Positions 33,674-42,162 of a DNA stretch of 43,119 nt are shown here, piece after piece. Each line of letters opens with the position of its first letter. Within the stretch, counting starts at the first letter, position 1. The notes beneath the pieces are model-generated. The model was not told the DNA's origin and made no database searches. It worked only from the letters and a program-made list of their open reading frames with translations. The position numbers were made by a program, and so were the translations under genes. This stretch comes from Desulfobacterales bacterium (lineage in GTDB: Bacteria; Desulfobacterota; Desulfobacteria; Desulfobacterales; CAFBRK01), in NCBI GenBank assembly GCA_021737185.1, contig JAIPEL010000023.1, forward strand, positions 1 to 43,119, given 5' to 3'.

Positions 33674-34924
33674 ATGGGCGCCGAAAGCGGACGGAAGCTG
33701 GGGATCAACGGTTTTGGCAGAATCGGAAAGCTGACTCTATGGCACCACGTGGCCCGGAAAAGCTTCGATGAAATCGTTGTCAATATCGGACGGCGGTCCG
33801 GAACCTCCCTGGCCGATATTGCCCACTACGTCGAACGGGATTCCACCTACGGCCGGCTGCACAACTTTTTGCGGGGCTGCTTCGGCGAACCGGTGATATC
33901 CGACGTCGATGAAGAAAGGAAGAGCATGCTCGTCGACGGCATTCGGGTGCGATTTTTGCGTACGGCCCGGAATCCGGCCGAGGTCGGTTGGCGGGATCAT
34001 GGCGTTCAGCTCGTGGTGGAAACCACCGGCCAGTTTCTCGATCCCACTCAGCCCTCCGAAGCTCCGAAAGGTTCGGTGCGCGGTCATCTCTCGTCGGGAG
34101 CCCAGAAAGTCATCGTGTCTGCCCCCTTCAAAATCAAGGACCAGAGCGCTCCGATGCCCGAAGACGCGGTGACCACGGTGATGGGCATCAACGACGCAGA
34201 CTACGATCCTCGAAAGCACCGGATTGTTTCCAATGCCTCTTGCACGACCACCTGTCTTGCGCACATGATGAAGCCCCTGCTGAATTTTTTCGGGCCCAAG
34301 AAGATTTTGTCCGCCTCCATGGCCACCGTTCATGCAGCGACCGGGTCTCAGGCAGTACTCGACCGTCTTCCCAAAGCAGGGAAGAGCGATCTGAGAAAAA
34401 ACCGGAGCATCATGAACAACATCATCCTGACCACCACCGGCGCGGCCAGGGCATTGCGGCTGGTGATCCCGGAAATGGAGCAGATCGGTTTCATCGCCGA
34501 GTCGGTCAGGATCCCATCGAGCACCGGCTCTTTGATCATACTGGTCGTCAACCTGCAGGAGGGGCTGTCCGGGGAACCGATTCGCAGAGAAGTCGTCAAC
34601 CATCTCTACCGCCAAGCCGCCGGTGAAGACCCCCACCGCTATCTTCACTTTTCCGAAAAACAGAACGTCTCCGGAGACATTATCGGCTTTCCCCGGGCGG
34701 CTGCGATCATTGAGGGCCATGAAACCCACACCAGAACCGCAGAGGTCTCCATCAACCTGGAACAGGTTCCGGGCATCGATGCGGCCATGGTATCCTCTCT
34801 TCCGTCATCGGAAATCCGGATCTCCGTGACCCAGGCCGTGATATATGGGTGGTACGACAATGAAATGGGAAGCTATGTGAACATGCTCGGAGATCGCACG
34901 GTGTCGGTGGCAGAGCAGATGTAA
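33674..34924 (+). CDS. Divergent glyceraldehyde-3-phosphate dehydrogenase-like protein
   Basis: An NAD(P)-dependent phosphorylating aldehyde dehydrogenase fold of 416 residues, about 80 longer than common GAPDH. Rossmann motif GINGFGRIGKLTLW at the N-terminus; active-site Cys190 in SNASCTTTCLAHM, where the usual CTTNC has Thr instead of Asn; catalytic His in MATVHAATGSQ, where most GAPDHs read VHSYTNDQ; TTTGAARALRLVIPE after it; and the C-terminal WYDNEMGSYVNM is canonical. Insertions lie around residues 40-70 and 110-140. It may be a true GAPDH or an altered-substrate relative. AAGGAGG precedes ATG 33674. It sits 80 bp after the dikinase-like gene, suggesting a shared role near PEP/triose phosphates. 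A weak hairpin with T-run (34993-35014) may end the transcript. Confidence 0.85.
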   Translation: MGAESGRKLGINGFGRIGKLTLWHHVARKSFDEIVVNIGRRSGTSLADIAHYVERDSTYGRLHNFLRGCFGEPVISDVDEERKSMLVDGIRVRFLRTARNPAEVGWRDHGVQLVVETTGQFLDPTQPSEAPKGSVRGHLSSGAQKVIVSAPFKIKDQSAPMPEDAVTTVMGINDADYDPRKHRIVSNASCTTTCLAHMMKPLLNFFGPKKILSASMATVHAATGSQAVLDRLPKAGKSDLRKNRSIMNNIILTTTGAARALRLVIPEMEQIGFIAESVRIPSSTGSLIILVVNLQEGLSGEPIRREVVNHLYRQAAGEDPHRYLHFSEKQNVSGDIIGFPRAAAIIEGHETHTRTAEVSINLEQVPGIDAAMVSSLPSSEIRISVTQAVIYGWYDNEMGSYVNMLGDRTVSVAEQM

Positions 34925-34992
34925 AAATGAAAATACGGGCCCAGAGTACCCGGCTTTGATATATGCCCAGAGAACATGTAAACTTAAATCCG

Positions 34993-35014
34993 AAATTCGT
35001 GCTTCGAATTTTTC
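34993..35014. terminator. Weak AT-rich hairpin between convergent genes
   Basis: AAATTCG (34993-34999) pairs with CGAATTT (35005-35011) with a 5-nt loop and TTC after. It lies between the GAPDH-like gene and the minus-strand small acidic protein gene. The 7-bp stem is AT-rich, so efficiency is doubtful. Confidence 0.35.
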
Positions 35015-35096
35015 ATTCTTCATCCCCTATGGCAGAGCCAGATGCCTCTGACCGGTCCTGAGGAATAGGATTTCCTGTATCGCGCAAGCGGTTTTA

Positions 35097-35549
35097 TCAG
35101 GGCTCTTCGTCTTCAAAATCTTCGCTGTCTGCCACGCGAAAAGTTCCTTTTGTGGTTTTCAGATTGTCGTCGTCGGCAAGAAGGTCTTCCAAATCGTCTC
35201 CTTCCGAATCGTTGGCCTCGTCGAATTCTTCCAAAACGTCGGTGGGGTCCTGGATGTCGGAGAAAATTTCAGTATCGTCCAGGACGAACTCGAGACGGTT
35301 GGAATCTTTGGCCCGGCAGACTTCGGCCGCCGCGATCGCCAGTTTCTCGGCGGCATAGCGGGTCGGATAGAAATTTCGGGACCGGAGGGCGTCGATGACT
35401 GCCTCAAGGCCCTTGTCGAGAGCGGCAAAGATCCGGGGCAGCTCGTATTTCTCTATGCAGAGAAGCGTAAACATTTCCTTGTCCAGTTCGCCATGTTCGC
35501 GAACGGTCAAGACCGTGTCGTCTTTGATGACTTCATACCTGTGCTTCAT
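35097..35549 (-). CDS. Small acidic protein of unknown function
   Basis: 150 residues, not recognised. The N-terminal half (MKHRYEVIKDDTVLTVREHG, then FTLLCIEKYELPRIFAALDK and YPTRYAAEKLAIAAAEVC) looks like a compact folded domain. The C-terminal third is very acidic (EEFDEANDSEGDDLEDLLAD and after), probably disordered. ATG 35549 is chosen because GGAG lies 7 nt upstream; the TTG at 35561 is the in-frame alternative. It lies 57 bp downstream of rsmA on the same strand and may be in its transcript. Acidic tails occur in DNA mimics, RNA polymerase delta-type proteins and chaperones, but nothing here proves such a role. Confidence 0.75.
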   Translation of the reverse strand: MKHRYEVIKDDTVLTVREHGELDKEMFTLLCIEKYELPRIFAALDKGLEAVIDALRSRNFYPTRYAAEKLAIAAAEVCRAKDSNRLEFVLDDTEIFSDIQDPTDVLEEFDEANDSEGDDLEDLLADDDNLKTTKGTFRVADSEDFEDEEP

Positions 35550-35606
35550 TATTTTCTCCAAGCATCATGGTCATTTGAACCGAAACACCTTAAAATAATA
35601 CATTAA

Positions 35607-36449
35607 TCACGAATCCGGGATTGTCAAACAGTTGCTGAGTCGGACGAATTCCTCCACCGAAAGGGTTTCGGCCCTCCGGTCTCCGGAAATCTCTGTGGCC
35701 GCAAAGGCATCGGAAAGTGCTTTTGTGTCGACCCCCCCGGCGGCGAGTGCATTTCGCAGCATTTTTCGCCGCTGTCCGAACGCCGCCCGAACCAGTCGGA
35801 AAAGGGCTTTTTCATCCACGGCTGGAACAGGAAAAGGCGGTCGAAACCGGATTTCGATGACTGCCGAGTCAATTTTGGGTTTCGGATAAAAAGCGGTCGA
35901 CTTCAGCTCCAGCAACTTCAACACGTCGGCGCAGTAGTTGATCATGACCGTGAGCCGTCCGTAGGTTTTGCGCCCCGGCGGGGAAAGGATCCGCTCTGCC
36001 AGCTCTTTTTGAAACATCAAGACTGCCCGGTCCAGGTAGCGCCGGGCGTCGACCAGACGGACCAACACCTGTGAGGAGATGTTGTACGGCAGGTTTCCGG
36101 CCACGGTAAGGCGGCCGCCGCAGGCCTGAGCAATTTTTGCCACGTCAATCGTCAGGATGTCGGCCGCCAGAATATCGACATTGTCGATGCCTGCGGCTCG
36201 GAGCTCGGTTTGAAGCAGCCCCACGAGCTGGGGATCTCGTTCCACGGCAACGACCCGGCCTGCGCGCGCTGCCAGGGGGATGGTCAGGGCGCCAAGTCCT
36301 GCGCCGATTTCCAGCACGCAGTCATTCTCGCCCACACCGCTAAGGTCGGCTAGTTTTCGCCCGGTCTCCGGCATGTTTAAGAAATGCTGTCCGAGCTGTT
36401 TTTTGGCATGAAGGTTCCATGCCTTGAGAAGGGTTCTGGCTGACGTCAT
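35607..36449 (-). CDS. rsmA: 16S rRNA (adenine1518/1519-N6)-dimethyltransferase
   Basis: Dimethylates two adjacent adenosines in the 3' hairpin of 16S rRNA during small-subunit maturation (KsgA). 280 residues with a Rossmann SAM-binding domain: KKQLGQHFLN, LEIGAGLGALTIPL (motif I), VVAVERDPQLV, DILAADILTID and the catalytic NLPYNISSQVL. The C-terminal helical domain spans about 195-280 with AFYPKPKIDSAVIEIRF and AFGQRRKMLRNAL. ATG 36449 fits the family start. A dispersed repeat block (copy D) lies 11 bp upstream. Confidence 0.95.
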   Translation of the reverse strand: MTSARTLLKAWNLHAKKQLGQHFLNMPETGRKLADLSGVGENDCVLEIGAGLGALTIPLAARAGRVVAVERDPQLVGLLQTELRAAGIDNVDILAADILTIDVAKIAQACGGRLTVAGNLPYNISSQVLVRLVDARRYLDRAVLMFQKELAERILSPPGRKTYGRLTVMINYCADVLKLLELKSTAFYPKPKIDSAVIEIRFRPPFPVPAVDEKALFRLVRAAFGQRRKMLRNALAAGGVDTKALSDAFAATEISGDRRAETLSVEEFVRLSNCLTIPDS

Positions 36450-36459
36450 CGGCGGCCTC

Positions 36460-36480
36460 TATAGAGCGCTTGTCAAAATC
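36460..36480 (-). repeat. Dispersed intergenic repeat block, copy D
   Basis: On the minus strand it reads GATTTTGACAAGCGCTCTAT, the same terminal block found at 16088-16103, 29186-29204 and 41080-41098. Only this part of the repeat is recognisable here. It lies directly upstream of rsmA and includes a TTGACA-like string, but no -10 is spaced correctly. The rest of 36481-36678 holds no gene; TTGACT at 36588-36593 with a weak AT-rich partner may be the promoter of the next gene. Confidence 0.5.
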
Positions 36481-36678
36481 TCGTTGATGCAATTTCTAGC
36501 ACAGGTATTCTGAAATCTCAACGCTGCACGCTGCACAAGATTGTCTCGGGCGGAAAGGCGTCCAGTAGCAAATTTCTACCGGATTTCTTGACTTTTTTTG
36601 AGCTATTCCTTATTTATCGAAGTAGGGTAGATGGGCAAAGCGCCCATCTTGAAAGGATCGCTTTTCAAGGAGGAAGGC

Positions 36679-37050
36679 ATGGCTAGAAAAAAAACCAAAT
36701 CGGTCAGCTTCGATGCAATGGTAAAGTTTTTCCTTCAGCACTACGACATTCCCACCAAAAGGGATGTCGAAAAACTGATAAACAAAATCGACCAGCTCGA
36801 AGAGCAGCTGAAAAATTCCGGGGTTTCGGCAAACCGCCGGCCACCGCGGAAGGGTCTTCGGTCTGCCAAGGGGGCGACGGCCTCGGATACGGTGCTGGAA
36901 ACCATTAAAAGCTTCAAGCAGGGCGCCAGCTTCGCCGACATCCAGGCAAAAACCGGGTTCAACGAGAAAAAGCTTCGGAACATTATTTTCCGTCTCAACA
37001 AGCTTGGAAAGATCAAGCGAAAAAGCCGGGGTGTCTATATCGCCGCCTGA
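36679..37050 (+). CDS. Small putative winged-helix regulatory protein
   Basis: 123 residues, not assigned to a named family. Order: a basic start (MARKKTKSVSF), a helix with MVKFFLQHYDIPTKRDVEKL, a coiled-coil-like helix INKIDQLEEQLKNSG, a basic linker (NRRPPRKGLRSAKG), then a helix-turn-helix-like part with TVLETIKSFKQGASFADIQA and KTGFNEKKLRNIIFRLNKLG ending in a basic wing (KIKRKSRGVYIAA). This resembles winged-helix DNA-binding domains with a dimerising N-terminus. ATG 36679 is preceded by AAGGAGG; an in-frame start at 36631 is less likely. It is transcribed alone and ended by a strong terminator just before the peptidase gene. The target is unknown. Confidence 0.75.
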   Translation: MARKKTKSVSFDAMVKFFLQHYDIPTKRDVEKLINKIDQLEEQLKNSGVSANRRPPRKGLRSAKGATASDTVLETIKSFKQGASFADIQAKTGFNEKKLRNIIFRLNKLGKIKRKSRGVYIAA

Positions 37051-37094
37051 TCGGCGGACCTTGCTCGAAACGCCGCTGCGGATAAAGAACCGAC

Positions 37095-37122
37095 AAGGGC
37101 GCAGATTTTCTGCGCCCTTTTT
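37095..37122 (+). terminator. Strong intrinsic terminator 14 bp before the M16C peptidase start
   Basis: AAGGGCGCAGA (37095-37105) pairs perfectly with TCTGCGCCCTT (37109-37119), with a 3-nt loop, followed by a T-run to 37122. The ribosome site AGGGAG of the peptidase gene follows at once, leaving no room for a separate promoter after the terminator. Confidence 0.88.
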
Positions 37123-37136
37123 ATAGGGAGAAGCCC

Positions 37137-40121
37137 ATGCACGACCAGACAAACGCCGGAAATTTCAAGGTCGGCCAGAGCCTGCACGGCTATGTGGTCC
37201 GGCGTGTCGAGCCGCTTGCAACGATTTCCTGCCTGATGGTAGCGCTCGAACACAGGAACACCGGTGCGCGGCACATCCATATCGCGGCGCCGGATGCGGA
37301 AAACACTTTCGGCGTGGTGCTGAAAACGGTTCCCCAGGATTCCACCGGCGTTGCCCACATCCTGGAACACACGGTGCTGTGCGGCTCCCGCCGCTATCCT
37401 GTTCGAGATCCCTTTTTTTCCATGCTCAAAAGAAGCCTGAGCACCTTCATGAACGCGTTTACCGCATCTGACTGGACGATGTACCCGTTTTCCACCCAGA
37501 ACAGAAAAGATTTTTACAACCTCCTGGATGTCTATCTCGACGCGGTTTTCTTCCCCCGCCTGGATCGGCTCAGTTTTCAACAAGAGGGGCATCGGCTGGC
37601 GATTCAAGAAGGAGAAGAAAGGAGCGCACCGGGCCCCCTTCAACTGGTTCGAAGAGGCGTCGTCTACAATGAAATGAAGGGAGCGATGTCGTCACCGGAC
37701 CAAGTGGCGGTCAGATCGCTTCTCCATGCGCTGTACCCCTCTTCGACCTACCGGTTTAATTCAGGCGGCGATCCGGAGCAGATTCCGGAGTTGACCCACG
37801 ACGGTCTGCTCGCCTTTCACCGTCGGCATTATCATCCCAGCAATGCCTACTTTTATTCCTACGGAGATCTTCCCCTAGCGCCGCTGCTCGAAACCATCGA
37901 CGACCGAGTTCTGCGCCGCTTCGACCGCATCGATCCTAAGACCGATGTCCTTGCCCAGCCGCGCTGGAACGCCCCTGTAGACGCGGTCTATTCATATCCG
38001 ATGAGCAGATCGGAAGACCCCACCCGGAAGCACCAAGCGACTTTGGCCTGGCTGACCGCAGATATCACCGACGCCTATTCCATGCTGGCGCTTTCATTGC
38101 TGGAGCTGATCCTTCTTGGCAACACCGCTTCACCGCTTCGAAAAGCCTTGATCGAATCCGGCATCGGCTCCTCTTTGAGCGACGGAACCGGTTTTTCGGC
38201 CGACTACAGAGATACGCTGTTCGCCGCGGGGCTGAAAGACGTCGAAAAAAGCGCCCGGGAGCAGATTCCGGCGCTGATCTTTGACACCCTCAACGGGCTG
38301 ATCAACCACGGAATCGATCCTCAATTGGTGGCGTCGGCCATTCACCAGATCGAATTTTCAAGGAAGGAAAAGACCAACCAGCCCTATCCTTACGGGCTCA
38401 AACTGTTGATAGGCATCGTCGGGCCGTGGCTCCATGGAGGAGATCCGGCCCGGGTGATCGAACTCGACTCGGATCTGGATCGGATCCGATCCGAGACCCG
38501 CCGGGAGGCCTTTTTTGAAAACCAGCTCGGCCGGTGGCTTATCGACAATCCGCATCGGGTTCGTTTTCTTCTGGAGCCGGACCCGCTGTTGGAAGAGGCC
38601 CGCAACCGTCGGGAGGCCGAAGCGCTTCAGCGCCTTTTGCAGTCCATGAGCGAAGAAGACCTTCAGCGCATCCTTCAGGATTCCGAAGCGCTCGACGCGC
38701 TTCAGAAGGCCCCCGAGAACCTGTCGGTTCTGCCGACCCTCGCCATCGAAGACATCCCGCCAACCGTCGCCGACGAGCCGGAATCTTATGTCGCTGCGGA
38801 AACCGCCGCCACGGTATACGATCGGCCCACCGGCGGGATCGTCTATCTGGCCTCGGCGTTGGGCGCAGGCGGACTGCCCGCCGAGCTTCACCCGCTGGTC
38901 CCTTTTTTCTGCTACTGCCTGCCGAAGATCGGGACCGCAAAGCGGGGCTATGTGGAAACGGCCCAGCGCATCGACCTGTACACGGGCGGCATCGGGCTTT
39001 CGGCCGCCGCCCGGACCCGCTACGCGGAGACCGGGCGCTGCCTGCCGTTTGTGGCGCTGAACTCCAAATGCCTTTCCAGAAATGTTGTGCCAATGTTCGA
39101 TTTGGTTCGGGAGCTCGCCACCGAACCGAACTTCTCCGATTCCGAACGACTGGAAAGACTCCTGTCCGAGTACCGCGCCGGACTCGAATCGATGATCGTC
39201 CACAACGGCCATCGCCTGGCCATTTTGCTGGCCTCCAGAAACTTCTCGGCGGCCGCCGGCTATGCCGAGAACTGGTCCGGCGTTCATCAGCTCCGGTTCA
39301 TCAAGGACCTGGTTCGCCGCAGAGACAACGAAGATCCCGACGCGCTGGGACGTTCTCTTGCCCGGATTTCGGCCCGTCTTTTTTCTCGGAACAATCTTCG
39401 CCTGGCTGTGATCGGAGAGGAACCCGCGCTGTCCGGAGCCGTCACGGAAACAGCGGGCCTGCTCGATGCGCTGCCGTTGGCGGCGGCAAACGGCTTTGCC
39501 GTCCCAGAAAACGACGGCGCCGAATCTGTCCCCCGGGAGGGATGGGCCACTTCGACCGCCGTCTCGTTCGTGGCAAAGGCCCTTGCAGTTCCGCGCATGC
39601 AAGCCAAAGAGGCAGCGGCCCTCGCGCTGCTGTCCAAACTCTTCCGGTCGCTGTATCTTCATCGGGAAATCCGGGAAAAGGGGGGCGCATACGGCGGTTT
39701 GGCGCTGTACAACGCAGAGGAAGGCATTTTTTCCCTGGCGTCCTATCGCGACCCGCATATCCTGCAAACGCTTCAGGTCTATGACGGCCTGGTCGACTTC
39801 ATCGAAAAAGGCGCGTTTGGCGAGTCGGACGTCAACGAGGCAAAGCTGCAGGTCTGTTCGGACATCGACCGCCCGGATCCGCCCGGTCCCGCAGCCCGCA
39901 AGGCTTTTTACCGGAAACTCATCGGCCTGACCGACGTCGAACGCAACCGCTTCAAGCAGCGGGTGCTGGCCATGACCAAAGACGCCGTTTTAGACGTGGC
40001 CCGAAGCACCTTTATCGGTTCCCTGAAAAAGGGAGCCGTTGCGGTCATCTCCAGCAAAACCAGCCTGGAGGCGGCAAACGCCCGCCTGCAGGAGGCACCC
40101 CTCCTGCTCTACGAAATTTGA
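37137..40121 (+). CDS. M16C zinc metallopeptidase, presequence protease (PreP/Cym1)-like
   Basis: Predicted zinc protease of 994 residues that degrades peptides inside a closed two-half chamber. The inverted zinc motif HILEH provides H74, E77 (catalytic) and H78; E179 in GVVYNEMKGAMS is the third ligand. Downstream, ALYPSSTYRFNSGGDP and FHRRHYHPSNAYFYSYGD are typical of the PreP group. The long helical linker lies about residues 455-540 (rich in Glu/Arg/Leu), and the inactive C-terminal half contains REKGGAYGGLALYN. No signal peptide is visible, so a cytoplasmic peptide-clearing role is likely. It begins 14 bp after a terminator, which may limit expression to read-through. It converges on the DUF2520 gene with 19 bp between stops. 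Confidence 0.93.
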   Translation: MHDQTNAGNFKVGQSLHGYVVRRVEPLATISCLMVALEHRNTGARHIHIAAPDAENTFGVVLKTVPQDSTGVAHILEHTVLCGSRRYPVRDPFFSMLKRSLSTFMNAFTASDWTMYPFSTQNRKDFYNLLDVYLDAVFFPRLDRLSFQQEGHRLAIQEGEERSAPGPLQLVRRGVVYNEMKGAMSSPDQVAVRSLLHALYPSSTYRFNSGGDPEQIPELTHDGLLAFHRRHYHPSNAYFYSYGDLPLAPLLETIDDRVLRRFDRIDPKTDVLAQPRWNAPVDAVYSYPMSRSEDPTRKHQATLAWLTADITDAYSMLALSLLELILLGNTASPLRKALIESGIGSSLSDGTGFSADYRDTLFAAGLKDVEKSAREQIPALIFDTLNGLINHGIDPQLVASAIHQIEFSRKEKTNQPYPYGLKLLIGIVGPWLHGGDPARVIELDSDLDRIRSETRREAFFENQLGRWLIDNPHRVRFLLEPDPLLEEARNRREAEALQRLLQSMSEEDLQRILQDSEALDALQKAPENLSVLPTLAIEDIPPTVADEPESYVAAETAATVYDRPTGGIVYLASALGAGGLPAELHPLVPFFCYCLPKIGTAKRGYVETAQRIDLYTGGIGLSAAARTRYAETGRCLPFVALNSKCLSRNVVPMFDLVRELATEPNFSDSERLERLLSEYRAGLESMIVHNGHRLAILLASRNFSAAAGYAENWSGVHQLRFIKDLVRRRDNEDPDALGRSLARISARLFSRNNLRLAVIGEEPALSGAVTETAGLLDALPLAAANGFAVPENDGAESVPREGWATSTAVSFVAKALAVPRMQAKEAAALALLSKLFRSLYLHREIREKGGAYGGLALYNAEEGIFSLASYRDPHILQTLQVYDGLVDFIEKGAFGESDVNEAKLQVCSDIDRPDPPGPAARKAFYRKLIGLTDVERNRFKQRVLAMTKDAVLDVARSTFIGSLKKGAVAVISSKTSLEAANARLQEAPLLLYEI

Positions 40122-40140
40122 TTCTTCCTTCGGCGTTGGA

Positions 40141-41055
40141 TCATTCCGCCGGGGTGGGATCGGCTGCGGTAAACAGCCGTAGAAACTCGTCGGCCTCATC
40201 CGGTGTCAGGTGGCCGCCGCGCCGGGCCACATCGACCGTGTGGCGTCCGAGGGCGGCATACAGCCCTTCGAGCTGCGGTCGAAGCCGCCGTATCTCCTCC
40301 AGGTGTCGCAAGACCGTTTGGTGGTCGTTTCGGGCGATGGGGCCGGTCAACGCCCGCGGTGGCCCGAGCCTTCGGATATTGGCCAGGGTTCCCTCGATCA
40401 GAGGGGTCAGGATCTCCGGTGCCTGTTCTTCGGATATCCCGGCCGAGGACAGAAGGCCGAACGCCATGTCCACCAGGGCAACCAGGTAGTTGGAAGCCGC
40501 CACGGCAGCGGCGTGATAGAGCCCCTTTGCCTCGGTTTTCACCCGAAGGCTTCTGCCGCCCAGATCGCGGGCCGCCGCTTCTGCCGTGACAAGAGCTTGT
40601 GCATCTCCTTCCACGGCAAAGATGACCTCCTGAAAGGGACTGCGTTCGGCCGATACCGAGGCAAAACTCTGCAGGGGATGAAGAGACCCGACAAAAGCGC
40701 CGGCCTCCCGAGCCGGGGCCAGGATCGTCGAAGGAAGGGCCCCGCTGCAATGAAGTACGACCGCACCGGAAGCAAACCCGCCTTGATCGGCAATCCGCCG
40801 GCAGGTCTCTTCGATGGCCCCGTCCGGGGTTGTGATCAGCACCATCCCCGCCTCGGCAGTGTACTGCGCCGGTTCGGTCCCATAACGGGGGGCGCCGGAG
40901 AGTCTTGCGGCCCTCTCGGCTGAAACCGCGCTGCGGCTGACCGCCGCCGCCGCCGGATATCCGGCAAGGCTCAGATGGCGGGCCAGCGAAGTGCCCACCT
41001 TCCCGCATCCGACGATGGCAAAGGCGGGCTTGGCGTGATTCGCTGGGTTGTTCAT
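40141..41055 (-). CDS. Rossmann-like/DUF2520 protein, candidate ketopantoate reductase
   Basis: 304 residues. The N-terminal NAD(P)-binding unit FAIVGCGKVGTSLARHL is followed by MVLITTPDGAIEETCRRIA, VVLHCSGALPSTIL and GSLHPLQSFAS, the typical DUF2520 pattern. The C-terminal helical domain has KGLYHAAAVAASNYLVALVD and IEGTLANIRRLGP. ATG 41055 is chosen because the Rossmann fold starts soon after; a longer frame to 41214 runs into panB and is rejected. It directly follows panB on the same strand. DUF2520 proteins are distant relatives of PanE/ProC-type reductases, so it may reduce 2-dehydropantoate made by PanB. That is inference from position and fold. Confidence 0.82.
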   Translation of the reverse strand: MNNPANHAKPAFAIVGCGKVGTSLARHLSLAGYPAAAAVSRSAVSAERAARLSGAPRYGTEPAQYTAEAGMVLITTPDGAIEETCRRIADQGGFASGAVVLHCSGALPSTILAPAREAGAFVGSLHPLQSFASVSAERSPFQEVIFAVEGDAQALVTAEAAARDLGGRSLRVKTEAKGLYHAAAVAASNYLVALVDMAFGLLSSAGISEEQAPEILTPLIEGTLANIRRLGPPRALTGPIARNDHQTVLRHLEEIRRLRPQLEGLYAALGRHTVDVARRGGHLTPDEADEFLRLFTAADPTPAE

Positions 41056-41068
41056 CTTCGCTGTATCC

Positions 41069-41098
41069 TTTCGGAACGTAATTCTGCCAAGCGCTCTA
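41069..41098 (+). repeat. Dispersed intergenic repeat block, copy C
   Basis: TTTCGGAACGTAATTCTGCC followed by AAGCGCTCTA. It matches 29175-29204 at 28 of 30 positions. Its end contains the TAG stop of panB on the other strand, and it fills most of the gap to the DUF2520 gene. Confidence 0.65.
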
Positions 41099-41884
41099 AT
41101 AACAATGTTCCTTGTCCGGGAACTTTCCGCCGCGCACCTCCTTGACATATCGCCGGAGGCCCTCCCGGGCCGCACCGGCAAGGTCGGCGTATTTCTTGAC
41201 GAATTTGGGGACATGCCCCTCGTTGATCCCGAGCAGGTCGTGCAGAACGAGAATCTGGCCGTCGCAGTCGGGACCGGCCCCGATTCCGATGGTCGGAATT
41301 TTCAGCGTATCGGTGATCTCCTTGGCGATATCGGCCGGAATTCCTTCCAGGACCACCGAAAAGGCCCCCGCGGCCTCGACCTGACGCGCATCTTCCAGCA
41401 GCCGGTCCCGGTCGCGCTGGACCCGGAAGCCGCCCATCTGATGAACCGACTGGGGGGTGAGGCCGATGTGGGCCATGACCGGAATGCCGGCCCGGGTCAT
41501 CGCCTCGACGAGTCCGCAGACGCTGGCGCCCCCTTCCAGTTTGATCGCGGCGGCGCCGGCCTCTTTGAGCAGCCGTCCGGCGTTGAACAGGGCATCGGAA
41601 AGCTCTGTCTGGTAGGACATGAACGGCATGTCCCCGACCACCATGGCCCGGGAAGCCCCCCGGGCAACGATCCTCGTATGGTAGACCATTTCGTCCATGG
41701 TGACCGGCAGGGTGCTCGATTCTCCCTGGACCACCATGCCGAGAGAGTCTCCGATCAAGATCACGTCCACTTCGGATTCATCCACCAACCGGGAAAAGGG
41801 ATAATCGTAGGCGGTCAGGGCCACGATTTTTTCCTTTTTCGATTTCATCTGAAGCAGCGTGGTCACGGTCACTTTCGATGCCAT
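41096..41884 (-). CDS. panB: 3-methyl-2-oxobutanoate hydroxymethyltransferase
   Basis: First step of pantothenate synthesis: adds a hydroxymethyl group from 5,10-methylene-tetrahydrofolate to 2-oxoisovalerate, giving 2-dehydropantoate. 262 residues, the normal length, as a decameric TIM barrel with Mg. Signatures: [33 protein letters not shown] (metal-binding Asp), [38 protein letters not shown] and [21 protein letters not shown] 41884 follows GGGAGGG; longer starts to 41941 lack family similarity. Upstream of the DUF2520 gene on the same strand. panC and panD are not in the window. Confidence 0.95.
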   Translation of the reverse strand: MASKVTVTTLLQMKSKKEKIVALTAYDYPFSRLVDESEVDVILIGDSLGMVVQGESSTLPVTMDEMVYHTRIVARGASRAMVVGDMPFMSYQTELSDALFNAGRLLKEAGAAAIKLEGGASVCGLVEAMTRAGIPVMAHIGLTPQSVHQMGGFRVQRDRDRLLEDARQVEAAGAFSVVLEGIPADIAKEITDTLKIPTIGIGAGPDCDGQILVLHDLLGINEGHVPKFVKKYADLAGAAREGLRRYVKEVRGGKFPDKEHCY

Positions 41885-42026
41885 AACATCCCTCCCTGAT
41901 TGTTTTTCTCTGCAGAACCACCGCTTTGGGCTGAGTGACATATTCCGAGCTGCCGATGCCCGTCGAAGCTGCCCGAACAGACGTTTTTTTCGGGCCTACG
42001 CACGATGATACGGTTGAGTTCACGGG

Positions 42027-42080
42027 GCGCCGGTGCATATCAAGCTCTCTCAAATGCAAGGGAAATGTGACAATCCCTAT
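42027..42080. repeat. Dispersed intergenic repeat block, copy E
   Basis: GCGCCGGTGCATATCAAGCT then CTCTCAAA at 42027-42054 matches 16133-16160 with one mismatch, and GACAATCCCTATA at about 42069-42081 matches the far end of copies A and B. The stretch 41885-42162 between panB and the TRAP permease contains no gene. Confidence 0.6.
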
Positions 42081-42162
42081 AATCACAATTCAGCTATATA
42101 CGCAAAAGATTTCCACTCGCATAAAATCCATGGAGATGTTCGTCAGGGCAGGATCGCGGCGG

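Noticed and set aside
36460-36480. Promoter of rsmA based on the TTGACA-like string in repeat copy D
   Set aside because: There is no -10 at 15-19 bp, and the string belongs to a block repeated in other contexts on both strands.
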